This document shows positions 33,586 to 45,100 of a stretch of 64,000 nt of DNA, one piece after another. The DNA lies in NCBI GenBank assembly GCA_036971715.1, contig JAVHJL010000013.1, positions 1-64,000 on the forward strand. The letters are read 5' to 3'. Positions within the stretch are counted from its first letter, which is position 1. Each line of letters opens with the position of its first letter. The DNA comes from Arthrobotrys musiformis. Taxonomy: Eukaryota; Ascomycota; Orbiliomycetes; Orbiliales; Orbiliaceae. The notes under the pieces were generated by a model that saw only the letters and a list, made by a program, of their open reading frames with translations, did not search any database and was not told the origin of the DNA. A program made the position numbers and the translations under genes.

Positions 33586-35184
33586 ATGGGTAGCCCTCCT
33601 CACCCACAGACGGACTCAGACAGGGACTTCCTCAAATCCCTTTCGCCTCTCCTCAACCTAAAAGGGTTCCCCGAAGACTTCGAATTCCCTCTTGTCGCCG
33701 ACCCGAACTATGTCCCGCCAGTCAACACTTTTTATTGTCTGATAACAGGTGTGGTATTGTGCGTGATCACGTCGTTGGTGGTGTGTCTGCGATTATGGAT
33801 CAGAAGTCGGGGGCTGTTTGGGATGGACGATTGGGCGATGCTAGCTTCATATGTTAGTTTGATAACTGATCCAGGTTCAGCACGATTTGAGCCCCGGACC
33901 TTTGGCCTTCAACCCATGGCCAGTTTTCCCGCTAGCCGCTGACGACCGTTAACTCTAGATATCTTATTGTATCCTCGGTGTTATCAATCTTACCGCTGTC
34001 TTTGGAAGCGGACTCGGGTTTCACCTCTACGATCTTTCGGCGAAAGACATCCATACTTTCTTAGTTGTGCGTATTCCACCGCCCCACACGTATGAACGGA
34101 GCCGTCCCGAAAGCTTCAGAACAAAGTACCTAGGGTACCCGAGTACTCATGCGGCCATTTTACAACTATAACTAACTCCAGCTTATATTTTTAGTTAGAA
34201 TCACTGCACGTTATCTTTCTGTTCTGTGCAATACACCTCTGCCGATGTTCGATCTTACACCTCTTTCTCCGACTTGCTCACTTACAATCACGTCAACAGC
34301 AAATATACCTCAAGGTCGTTTTGGGGCTCTCATATGGATTTCTGGCATTTTGCATCGCTTGCGAGATAGCGGAGTGTGGCCCCCCTAATAAAGGGTTTTT
34401 ACTATCGTCTCAATTTGACGGTACTTGCATAGGGTCAAGATCTATGTGGCTTTACGGCCTCCTCATTGCCGGCCACATCGGGTTGGATGCTTTGACGATC
34501 TTCCCCCCACTATTTGTTTTGGCTCGACTACCACTTGCCCCAGGAAAGAAGTTTAATTTAATCTTTCTTCTAGTTCTTGGGGTCTTCACGATGGTATTTA
34601 GCGGCGTCCGACTTTACATTTTCTATAGAATCATGCTAGATTCCTACGATCTCACATGGAACGCTACGGCCGTTGCATTCTGGGGTATGCTGGAGAGCAG
34701 CCTGGCAGCGATTATTGCCTGTCTCCCCGCCCTCAATCAACTAATAATTAAGTACATCCGACGGATCTACTACCATAGCAACGACAGCCCAGCACCCGAA
34801 ATAGCCACCACGGGGCTTGGTATCAGTATTTTCGAGCGTAATTTTGTTTTCCAGGGAAACCGGAAGGTCGTAAGCTCCTCAGTAGACGCCACGGCGGCAA
34901 GAGGTGCCCCGGAAAACTTAGAATTAGGCGAGGTCGGAAGGCGGATAGAAAGAACCGCTGCGCCGACATCCCGAGGCCGTATTATGCAGAGAACTGCCAA
35001 CGACTCTTACCTGGACATCGATGTAGCTGTTGAGGGAGGATTTTATCTTGCCGGCGACCCGGAATCCGGTCATGAGCCCGCCGGACATTTCATAAACCCC
35101 ATTATGACACCCAGAGCCGTTCGACGACCTTCTTCACCCACAATATCCGGCTATGCTACCCGGCAAGCTACACTTCGAAAATAG
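33586..35184 (+). CDS. Rhodopsin-like/PTH11-related multi-pass membrane protein
   Basis: Seven-helix plasma-membrane protein of the fungal family often labelled integral membrane protein or PTH11-like. Exons 33586-33852, 33959-34066 and 34195-35184 encode 454 residues. The first helix (NTFYCLITGVVLCVITSLVV) is followed by the family hallmark GMDDWAMLASY. Then come CILGVINLTAVFGSGLG, FHLYDLS, HVIFLFCAIHLCR, VVLGLSYGFLAFCIACEI, SMWLYGLLIAGHIGLDALTI and FNLIFLLVLGVFTMVFSGVR. The helix with FWGMLESSLAAIIACLPAL matches the family's conserved WxxxExxxAIIxAxLP element. A cytosolic tail of about 120 polar residues follows. Some relatives are GPCR-like sensors and others of unknown role; no ligand can be named. 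Confidence 0.85.
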
Positions 35185-36009
35185 CGGCTCTTTGTGCATC
35201 CTTTGCTCTCAACCGCGTTCTACTTCTACGGCGGCCGGCTGGCCTCATCTAACGAACCAATCCGGCCCCCCCTCGCGCCGAGGTGAAAGAGTGGTTGCTT
35301 TTCCGTCAGCCATAGATTAACCCGGAATATTGGGGGGTGTCCGCGTATTGGGTGTGCATCTTTATTCAATCTCGTCCGTGATACCCCAGGGAGTTGTTTT
35401 GCATATAACTAGACATGTCTTTTTCAGACGGAGCCTTACCTATAGGGAGGGATCTATTTACTGATGTTTTAACCTGTGCACGTGTTCGAAACCGAACATC
35501 ATGCATGGTGGAGCTGCATATTACACACGATTCTGGTCATGTTGTTAGCGATACGATGCCTATGTTATCTTTAGAATTGTTTGCCTTTTCATGAGCTTCC
35601 CCTCGCATTATAATATGATAATACCCATACAAACTCAGGAGCGCCAGCGAGCGACCACGATACGATCGGCATGGTGATCACGTAAAATACGCAATTCGCG
35701 CCTACATGCATACGCATACGACCAGATAGCATTGATGCGTCATAACCTCCTCTAAATGATGTAGAGACAACTGCACCAGATTACCGTCTGGTGCAAAACC
35801 CTGCAAAATTCATCGATATGACCATCCCCACAAACGATTCTCGTATCCTTGAAAAGACCGCCCCAGAAATATCGCCTCTGCCCGCCCCTCCTAAACCTGG
35901 CCAGGTCCCCCACGCCAATACATTTTCTCGTCTCGTAGCCTCCACTTCCAAGATCGATCATCTAGATCACAATACCCAAACATCGATACTGAATTAATCG
36001 GCGGGCAAA
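35185..36009. other. Intergenic spacer with a small hairpin
   Basis: No gene. A perfect 9-base inverted repeat (TGCACCAGA...TCTGGTGCA, 6-base loop) lies near 35773-35796, upstream of the small secreted protein gene. Confidence 0.5.
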
Positions 36010-36499
36010 ATGCTACTACGTGCGCCGCTAACTGTAGCCTTTGGGGCTTTGTTTTCCCTTGCTCGTTGCGCTCCTACCCCAGCTGGGGTGCCCCCCCTAG
36101 CGACTAGCACCGCCAGACCAGTGCCCGACCGGCACACTTGTCTCTCTAGCCACCGCTACGAACCAAAGGATTATAGCAGGTGGGAATTTGGTATGTCGAT
36201 TTGAGTCTACCGTCTAACCCTCCCAAAGAGAAGGTCGCTTTCAGAAGACCCATCAGCGTGTCTAGCTAATATAATCCTATTTTCCAATAGAGTGTTTCCA
36301 AAGCTCTGATTGCGGTGGTGGAGAAAAGATGGGATGCCATTGCATCATCGAAGCCGTCGAAGCGTTCGATCCTTCGCTTGCCAAGGGTCGCGGTTTACCT
36401 TACTACAATAAGGTTCCTAAATGTGTTTTCATTCCGACTATCGATCAGCTTCTCGGCAACAATATCGCCGACGGATACCCCAATCGTAATCGAGTCTGA
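36010..36499 (+). CDS. Small secreted six-Cys protein (effector-like)
   Basis: Two exons (36010-36190 and 36291-36499) encode 129 residues. A signal peptide (MLLRAPLTVAFGALFSLARC, cleaved before APTPAG) precedes a mature protein of about 108 residues with six Cys: HTC, ECFQSSDC, MGCHC and KCVF. The intron, GTATGT...CAATAG, interrupts a Glu codon in EFECF. The C-terminal part (FIPTIDQLLGNNIADG) is polar. Short length, signal peptide and even Cys count fit fungal secreted effector-like or antimicrobial-type proteins. No named family is recognised, and no role is assigned. It shows no decay. Confidence 0.7.
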
Positions 36500-38050
36500 G
36501 GTACCAGGCCTAGGTGGTCGGGCTTCGACAGGGCGTTCGGGAGAGTGGTCACTTTTTGACCCCCGAGGAAGGAGTTTTCTCGAACCTATCATGTTTGATG
36601 CTAAGGGTGGCTCTATTCGCTTTCGTGGAATGATTTAGCGTATAAATAAAAGTTTGTTTACCTCTGGCTCAATAAGCGTTTGCATTCCTGGTGGATTTTT
36701 AGTTTCAATACAAATATATTCCTCATCCCGGCCGACGTCAAATCGAAATTTCGATAGGTGGAACATAATTTTGGACAGTATTTCTCAAGGCATGCTTACC
36801 CGTTGACCCGACATATTGCATATCGAGGATCGATCGGCTCCTTGCTTTGTGAGCGAGCCTTGGGCCGCCACAACAGGGGCGAGGCAAAGACCTTATATCA
36901 CTCATCCATTTGACAATATCGGCCCCCTGGATGGCTAGCGCGCGCCACCTAACGCCTAAAATGCGTTTATTGAGTCAAAGCAAGACACATGGTGCCGGAT
37001 TTTAAACAACCTGTCGAAGGTAGGCAGCAAGGGATGTAGCTAATAATTTTTGGATGCGTCAGATACGTCTGGGGTCGGTCTTGTAGGAAACCCACATACT
37101 CATACCGTTCAACTTTAGATCGTACGGAGGGTGAGTATGGAAGCCTCCTATCCCTCTCTCATGCCGGGCCATATTCTGATGGCCTTACCCATTCGTCACA
37201 TACCCGTTCAGTATGTATATATTAGCATCGAGAGTAGCGCTGGCATGGTTTATCGCCACCGCTCAACCGAGCAAAATGCCAATGGGCTCATAGGAATATC
37301 GATGCAGGACCACGATTTTAACTATCTAGCTACAGCTGCTCCGCCCCGCATGAGGCGAGGCACAGAAGGCCCATAGGCCCCTCTGTGGCTTTCGTGGAGG
37401 ACGGATTTTAATTAACTAACCGGTATCGGCCCGGACCTTTGTGCAATTGTGTTGGTAATGTAGTATTCATCCTGATGCATGTTTGCTTGCATGCAATGGA
37501 TGCATCGTATGATATCATATGATACTCGGGATTATGAGCTGCGTAAGTGTCCGCCGTGTGAATGTATTGTGGGGCACATATGCACATTTTGAACCCGTAA
37601 TTGGGTCTGCTGCTGTCTTGAGGCCAGTGCATGACCACGCGTGTATACGTGACGCATTGTCGACTAACTTAAGCTTCGTGGGGGTTGGGTTGAGGCCGTT
37701 CGCGCAAACCTGAATGTGCGTTTTGCCCAGGTCAGGTTCGCCAAGACCCCCGCCTTTCGCCCAAAAAGCAGATTGGGCTTGCTTGGCTTTGAGGTTTGGG
37801 CCCATGCACAGTGTCGCGTACCTGCACTTTGGTACCGTCAAGCCCCTCACGAGCTCACCGGAGCCCAAGAACTTCGAGCCTGAGGGAAAGGTATATATAT
37901 GTATGTGCTTTCGCGCTCTCTTTTCTCTTCCAATTGTCTCTCAATTGTCCTTCTAATACCGTCTTCTGCAGTTATAATTAATCCGAGAACCTGATTGTCG
38001 ACTTGGACAGCACCCGTAAACCCAACGACGAAGAACAAACACCAAACAAG
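36500..38050. other. Intergenic spacer
   Basis: No gene recognised. Small frames on both strands in 37131-37980 overlap and lack features. A few short self-complementary stretches (for example near 37480-37525) are present. The last part is the upstream region and leader of the DUF4246 gene. Confidence 0.5.
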
Positions 38051-40102
38051 ATGTCCGAGTCCAAGCTGCAGGTGCCGGGTGTCGGGCTTCCATTGACCTA
38101 CGAGAGCAAGGATGCATTCCCCCACGGATTGCTGTCTTACTGGTAAAGCGCCCGAAACGTCTCTCTTGCTACTTTAAAATTTAGTTATTGAAGCTGATTT
38201 TCTTCAATTGGGCACGGTCTAGCCCACAGGTCATGACTTTGCGTGAGATTAACATGATCAGGGCGATGAACATGACGACTGACAAGCCGGATTGGACAAC
38301 GAAAATCCACGATGCTACGATTACTGAAAAATGGAGGTCAGAGATCAAAAGCCAGCTCGATTTCACTGATAATATGTTCGATTGGGTAAGGCGAAGAATA
38401 CCCACCATGTAAGCGGGTCTCCATGGATCTGGAATATCGGCTAACCGTTGTCTACGTCTCCCTCAAAGTGTTTGGAGGAGTTAAAATACAAATCGCAACA
38501 AGCCCAGAAAGAAGGGTTTGTGGTGGCCATTGACGGGGATGTTTGCAAGTCCGATACCCTCATATCAGAGGAGACCCGGCTCGAGATCGTCGAAGCAGTA
38601 AAGGTCCTTGAGGATATCCCAGAAAGCCAAAAGGATTGGCATCCTGGGTCTGATGATCTAGTCCTCGATCTAGTCCACCCGTCACTATTCCCCCTCATTT
38701 ATGGCAAATCCAGAGTGGTGGAGGATAAGCCAATAAGCCTTGGAAGTTGCTTGGAGAGCATCGGCACTGGTACCGTATTGGCCGCGGTGGGAGATGCCAC
38801 CAATCTCTCGAAGAACAAGGGCAGTATTACCGTTCCACACGCCTGGAGTAGGAACTTTCAATGGCTTCCAGCGGATATCTCACTAAATGGATCCGACGGT
38901 GAGAAGACCGTGAGGTAGGCAACCCCTTGGAGCATTGGATAGCCCGACTTGTTGCCATTGGTGTCTAACCGACTTTCTAGATTTGAGAGCTATATTAACA
39001 ACCTCCATCCCCGTCATACCGAGCTATATCGCGTCGTCGAGAAAGTCATCCTAAAGTCCATCCCAATGTGGAATCAGACCCTACTTGCCGCCTCGGCAAT
39101 GGACAAAACCGAAATCCGGCTGCCTTGGGAAATCGACTACGATTTCGACGAAGAGGCGATCCCCGACGATCTATACTCTGAGGACGATGATGAGGATACG
39201 CAGTGGGATAAAGCAGAGGAGTGGAAGCAAGTCATGAGACAGGAGAATGTTATCCAACCTGAGGCTCCGCCCTACGTACCCTGGGTAGATCGCACTAAAG
39301 ATTTCGAAGGCGAAAAGGAGTTGGATATCTGGAAACAATACAAGGATAAGGGCCTCCAAGTGATTGTGAAATTAGCATCCATTCGTCTGACACCTGAGAA
39401 GCCCAAGTACTCTGGTGGTTCTTGGCATTACGAGGGACAACTGGTGAGTTATAGGGCTTAAAACGCTAAGACGTAAGTAAATTGGAGCGCCACCACTGAC
39501 GAAAATCTGCCTTACAGAACGACCACATCGTCGCAACTTCGATCTACTACTATTCCAATGAAAACATCACCTCTTCATCGCTCAAGTTTCGCCAAGAGGT
39601 TAACACTGAAGATGCGATAGAATGGTCCTACATGCAAAACGAGCACGAGTTCATGCGCCCCCTATTCGGTATCGGCAACGAACAAGCGGCGATTCAGAAA
39701 GTGGGCGAAGTAGATACAAAACAAGGGCGTCTCGTGACCTTCCCAAACACTCTACAGCACCAAGTCCAACCTTTCAAATTGGAAGATCCGACGAAGCCGG
39801 GCCATCGAAAAATCTTGGTGGTCTTTTTAGTGGACCCGCATACACGCGTAGTAAGTACCGCCAACGTGCCGCCCCAGAGGAAGGACTGGTGGGAGGAGCT
39901 TCTCAACGAGGATTCCGGCAAACGACTCAATCGGCTGCCCCAAGAACTGCGAGATATGATCGTTGATAGCGTCGATGAATTCCCCATCGACATGGAGGCC
40001 GCAAAGAAAATCAGGGTTGAGTTAATGGAGGAGAGGAAGACCTACGTCGAGAACCAAAACGTTGAGCTGGAGAATAATACATTCTCCCTTTGTGAACATT
40101 GA
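38051..40102 (+). CDS. DUF4246 family protein
   Basis: Five exons (38051-38142, 38223-38385, 38469-38914, 38981-39443, 39518-40102) encode 582 residues. The N-terminus LPLTYESKDAFPHGLLSYC and TLREINMIRAMNMTTDKPDW match the start of fungal DUF4246 proteins. The core has WHPGSDDLVLDLVHPSLFPL and YGKSRVV (about 150-180). Near residues 378-388 is GGSWHYEGQLNDHI, followed by FPNTLQHQV (about 463-471) and HRKILVVFLVDP (about 486-497). The spacing H-x-E ... H ... R resembles a double-stranded beta-helix Fe(II)/2-oxoglutarate site, but that reading is an inference and no activity is claimed. No signal peptide or membrane segment, so probably intracellular. All splice joins are in frame. Confidence 0.88.
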
Positions 40103-41059
40103 TCGCCCTCTGAGGCTATCTGCGGGAGATATATATCTTTTGCCGAAAAATTTTCAAGGTTGTAGGCTAATCGATAGAGTATATATATATATATGTAAAT
40201 GTCGGATGTAATTAAATTAGAAAACTGGAGAGCAATTAAAATATCGTGGGGCGGAGAATTACGCTGGTTTGAAGCGCTTTTGTCATGAGCTCATTAATCT
40301 GGGAGTCGTGAGCTCATGCTTCCTAAAGTAGCCCACGAATCAATGAGGTTTAGATTACAGCCGGGGAAATCGTTGCACCGCATATGCCGACACAAATTTA
40401 ATATTCGCGAACTTAGCTGGACTTTCGGTCGAGGGATCGATAAGGGAAGACTCTGTTCGTCACGCCGGCGTGTTTCGATTCGCCTGGCCAGGAGGCTCAA
40501 GGTTCTCGTGGGCGCTCGCCGAATGGTCCATAATCTGCCAATCAACAGCTATTCGCTTAAATCCACCAACGATTTCGGGCAAAGCTTGTTGACGCTGTCC
40601 CACCCTTTGCTTCGACCTTGATGTCGCACATGCGCACACATGCCTCAAACAACAACTTGGGCTCCCTGGCATTTCTACCCCTTGTAATACCTGATATGTT
40701 ATCTAGATTGGCATGCACAGCCCAAGGCCATGCCGGACGGCCGGGCAAAGTTCACAGGGTGGCGATTCGGCTCAATTAGTAGTATCGTGCTAGCTTTCCC
40801 GCACAATAGAGAATATATAGAAAAGTCCCTTCCATCTCAAATGCGGCTAGAAAGGCCTTGCTTCTTTTTGAAGGGGCAAGAGGAGGTTCTGAAGTTTGGA
40901 ACGCCTTTCCTCCTTCTCCTCAATAACAACATACGGGAATCGCTGCAATAGATACTCAATCCGCATATGCAATCTAGATCCGGGAACTCAAAGACGACCA
41001 ACGTAGCTTGCTCAGAAGAGATAAATAGAAGGCGCACAGCATCTAACTCAAAAATTACA
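40103..41059. other. Intergenic spacer
   Basis: No gene supported. It contains a TA dinucleotide run near 40184-40195 in the 3' flank of the DUF4246 gene and short overlapping frames at 40294-40951 without features. Confidence 0.5.
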
Positions 41060-41607
41060 ATGGTGACGTCCAAAGTTTTCTTCGCCGTTGGGTTAGCATA
41101 CTGGTTCTTTCCAAAATCGCAGCGATAAAATTATAATTCTAACCTCAGCCCAGGCTCTTCTTAGTGGGTGCTGTATCCGCCCAAAGCTCATCAACCTGCA
41201 CTGCCTATAGTGCCCCTGCCGGAGCTTGTCCAACAACCTATGACTCCTGCTGCGCTTTCCTTTGCGCCGAGGCTCAAGTTCCTTTCCAGGTATGCCAACC
41301 CACCGATGGCTCTGGTGAATTTGCGACCTGTACAACCTGTGCCGGCGGGACAACGACCGCCATAACGACTACCACCACCACAGATACGGCAACGGGCACC
41401 GCAACCGACACCATCACCGGCACAGACGCCCAAAGCACGAGTACCACTACTTTGACCTCCACTACCACCGCATGCTCTAGCGGGAATACGACGACCTACA
41501 CTACTCTCCTGCCGACTCCTACATACGTCTCTGGTGCGTCTGGCGAGTACCTTTTCTTGAATGGAGTTCTTGCTTTGGGGCTGCTCTGCGCCGCCTTTGC
41601 GGTATAA
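41060..41607 (+). CDS. Small Cys-rich, Thr-rich secreted protein with probable GPI anchor
   Basis: Two exons (41060-41091 and 41154-41607) encode 161 residues. The signal peptide MVTSKVFFAVG/LFLVGAVSAQ is split by a 62-base intron after the second base of a Gly codon. The mature N-terminus has Cys in CTAY, GACPTTYDSCCAFLC, FQVC and CTTC, about eight in all. A Thr-rich region (about residues 85-135) follows, then a hydrophobic C-terminus (LFLNGVLALGLLCAAFAV) as in GPI-anchored proteins. The SCCAFLC motif and intron position tie it to the larger protein at 22357-23351. Function unknown; wall or surface location inferred. Confidence 0.8.
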
Positions 41608-42139
41608 ACTCCTTTGGAAATTCAACCCTCTTTCGTACGACTGGATATTTAGTATTTGTTGGTCTCGTTCCCAGACGTCACAAAGGGGGCATATTTGTTG
41701 TATTTTGTTAGCTTGTGCAGATTATAATGTTATACAATCTCAGAACGAGAAAGTCTGTATCGGAAATATTATGAGGGCTGCAGTATATTTGTATTGCATA
41801 GTGGCGTCTTTTTCTGCATTCGCGAGTTCTACGGCTTAATCCGTAGGGCGTGCATGCCCTATTACAGCAGTATCTGTTTACCAATATAAAATAGAATATA
41901 AGTGGTCATTGCAATTGCGGGAGACGTAAATCTAATGTGTTGACACATAAAATACACACGGAACGAAACGAAGGGAATTTGATAGAAAAACAGCTGAACT
42001 GTATTGATTTTTGATAACCTCCCGATCTATGAATATTTCAAGGACGGGGTAACAAAGAAAAAGAAAAAGATAAAAAAGAAAAAGAAGAAGCAAAGCTCCT
42101 GAATACTCTAGTCCGCGGAGTATGTACAGACGCCCGACT
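41608..42139. other. 3' flanks of converging genes
   Basis: No gene. A purine-rich run (AAAGAAAAAG type) lies at 42055-42092 in the 3' flank of the giant minus-strand gene. Confidence 0.55.
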
Positions 42140-45100
42140 TTACTTCGAAAAGAACCCGAAAGGGCTTTCGGCCTCCTTCGCTGCCTCCGCCATATCCCTC
42201 TCGATCTCATCAACCTCAGTCTGGGACACCTTTTCGATATCTTCTAGATCTAGATCTAGATCTTCAAGTTTCTTCTCCACCGATACTTCGTCAGGTCCTC
42301 CGTTATTGAAGAAGGGGTGACTCTTTAAGAAGGACTTGCTCTGACAAAGGTATCCCATTGGGGTGTGCAGGAAGTCTTGTCCCTTTCGCTTTAAAGTTAG
42401 CCACTCTTGTAAGAATGATAAGGGCTTCCCGGTGAAAACGACAGCCTCAGCCATTATGCTTTCTTCCAGGCCCTCGTTTGTCAGATCAAGGTAATCCTTT
42501 ATGTCTGCGGAGTGCTCGAATGCAAAGTATAACCTTCCGGCGAAAATTCCAAGTTCCACAGATAGTTTCGCTGGCGGGCTCCAGGATTCGGGTAGCGGTG
42601 GGATCGCTAGAAACTTTAAGCTATCAAACTGGACCATTTTGCGTGTGATTGGCGCGGCATATGTGACCAAATGGACCGGAGAGTCCCGCGTTTTGTTGTT
42701 CACATGCGGGATCAAATACTCAGCCTCCTCCGGTGTGACGATGATTGCGATGTTCGTTGCCGTGCCGAGCAAGATCCAATTCACCGGCCGCTAGATATAG
42801 GCTTGTGTTAGCCTATCATAACTATTCTGCTATTGTGCAAAGCTGTACGTACCTGAAAGTTGTCATTGAACTTGGTAGAAATTGGATGTACCGTCCGGGA
42901 AAATTCCATCGACGTGTAGAGGAGCCCAGAAGTTGCATTGTGATCGACTGTGTATTTTTCTCCTAGCGAACAAGTTCGGCGGAGGGCGAGGAAAGCTGGC
43001 TCGTATCCGCCCGTCCCAACGAGCGCGCGCCCTGTGTGGACAAAAGTAACAAGATCCTTGTGTAGCCCTCCGAACTTGTAAGGCGTATAATGTGTCGGCC
43101 TTTGAACCTCACGCACAGATTCAATTTCGAAGGCTACTTCACGTTCCTGCTCTACTTCTTGAAGGGCAGATCCATGAACAGCCTCCCCCGTGTCTTGGAA
43201 GCCCCTTCTTCGTATTTTGAGCTCATCCATGAACCTTTTGATCTCATGCGAAGGGTTTTCTATCATCATACCAGATTTTTGCCCCTGTTTTGGCTCGTAC
43301 ATCTGCCTGAGAGTTTGCTGTTCAGGCTGTCGCAAGGTGTTTAGGTAAGATCGCAGTTGAGGCGGGTCGTCGAGGAAATCGGGACTGTCAGCAGAGGCTT
43401 GGATTCGGCGACAGAAATCCATTCCTTGGGCGAAATAAAGAGGCTGAAGTTGTTCAATCCCGGCACAGGTCTGCTGCAGAAGCCAAGAGACGACATCCCG
43501 AGAGTCCATAGGTGAATAGAACGATTTCTTCTGGGTATCGACGATACTCTGGTGAACCTCTGGCGGTGCGAAAAACATCACAGACTGTGTTGTGCCGAGT
43601 TTGCGGAGCCTCATCGCGGCTGTTTAAGAATTTATGCCGTTAGTATTTTCCTATAAGTTTGAGTTTAATATAGTATACCTTGAACAGTGTGATCTTTTGT
43701 TTGTCCAAGGCCAAGGGTTAATGCACCCCGGGCATTGGCCGGCATCTTCAAATCCGTCCCACGCGTGTGGGATTCATCTAGATAAATGAGACAGTCCCCG
43801 GAATCCTCAGCATACGGCGTAGCAAGTAGGGGAACGTTAGTACTGTTACGGTAGAGAACGAAGGGTTTATTGAATTTATCGAAGTAGATTGCTGCGGGCG
43901 CGGTGGTATCAATAGCCATCCATGCTGTCACGAGCTGGAGATTGTCTAATTCCAGAATTTGAGCACCAGCATCGATCAAGATACGGATCTCTTTGTTTTT
44001 GAGCTGCCGAAGAAGTTCTGTTTCTGACCACCGACGGCCTTTGGGACTAGCAGCTAAGCAATACTCGCGGTTGCGCTTTTGAAGTAGATATGTAAGAACC
44101 TCTGCGTTGGTATGTGAAAGGGTTGGGAGGTCCCCCTGGGTAATGGTCAACGGGAGCATCGTTCTGTTGTCGTTTGTACCACTGAAACCAGTTGTGAGGG
44201 GCTTTCCGTATCTCTTGTCACCACTTTCAGCTCCTGATAATAGTGGAATATCCCAACCAGAAGCTTGGAGCTTTGTGAGGAACTGTTTGGCATGTCGGGG
44301 GAAAACAAAGTTGTTGAGGAAATGATCGATAACAACGACGTTGTATCGAACATGGTCCCAAATTTCAATCAACTGAACCTCATCGTCAACATTAATCGAA
44401 TTCCATTCTTTGAGAGACCCGGGCAGAGATTCAGAGCTGTGCGTCCATCTATCGTATTCGCTCGCCGGATCATCTGATTGGAGGACGTATCTTAAGCTCT
44501 GGCTAAGCTGATCCGGGTTCAACCCATGGTAATAGAAAGATAAGCAAGTGAACAAGATGGCAACGTCCGGATGCCCCCATTCTGCTTGTTCTGATGGCAC
44601 ACCCTTGGCGTGGTAGGGCACCGCGACTGGGTCCCGTGCTGGATGAAGACCGTACTGGACATTCCATCGTTTTTTTAGGGCAAGTAGTAGAATTCGGTGA
44701 ACGAACAGTCCTCTGAGGAGGTATATTGTTTTTAGCACGGCGAGTTTGTCACTGAATAATAAGCGAATCTCACTCGGTAGACTGGGTGCAATTTTAGCTT
44801 CCGAGATGAACTCTTTGACTGCCTGTTGAACTTTGGCTTCTCGGTCTGCTAGAGGTAATATTGTTGTTTTGCCCGTGCAAATATCGTTTACCAATTGCTT
44901 GATAAGAGTTTCTTCGGCATCTCGACGTAGAAAGTATATGAAAGGATAACCGCCGGTGGGGCGACGAACGACTTCAATGCTTCTGGGATACTTGCCACGA
45001 ATATGATCGAGATAGCTTTCCACAAGCTGGAGGAGCGCCTGGGCCGTTTTCCATCGCTGTGGGTGGCCATCAAACGCCTTCTGTGAACCGGAGGGGTATA

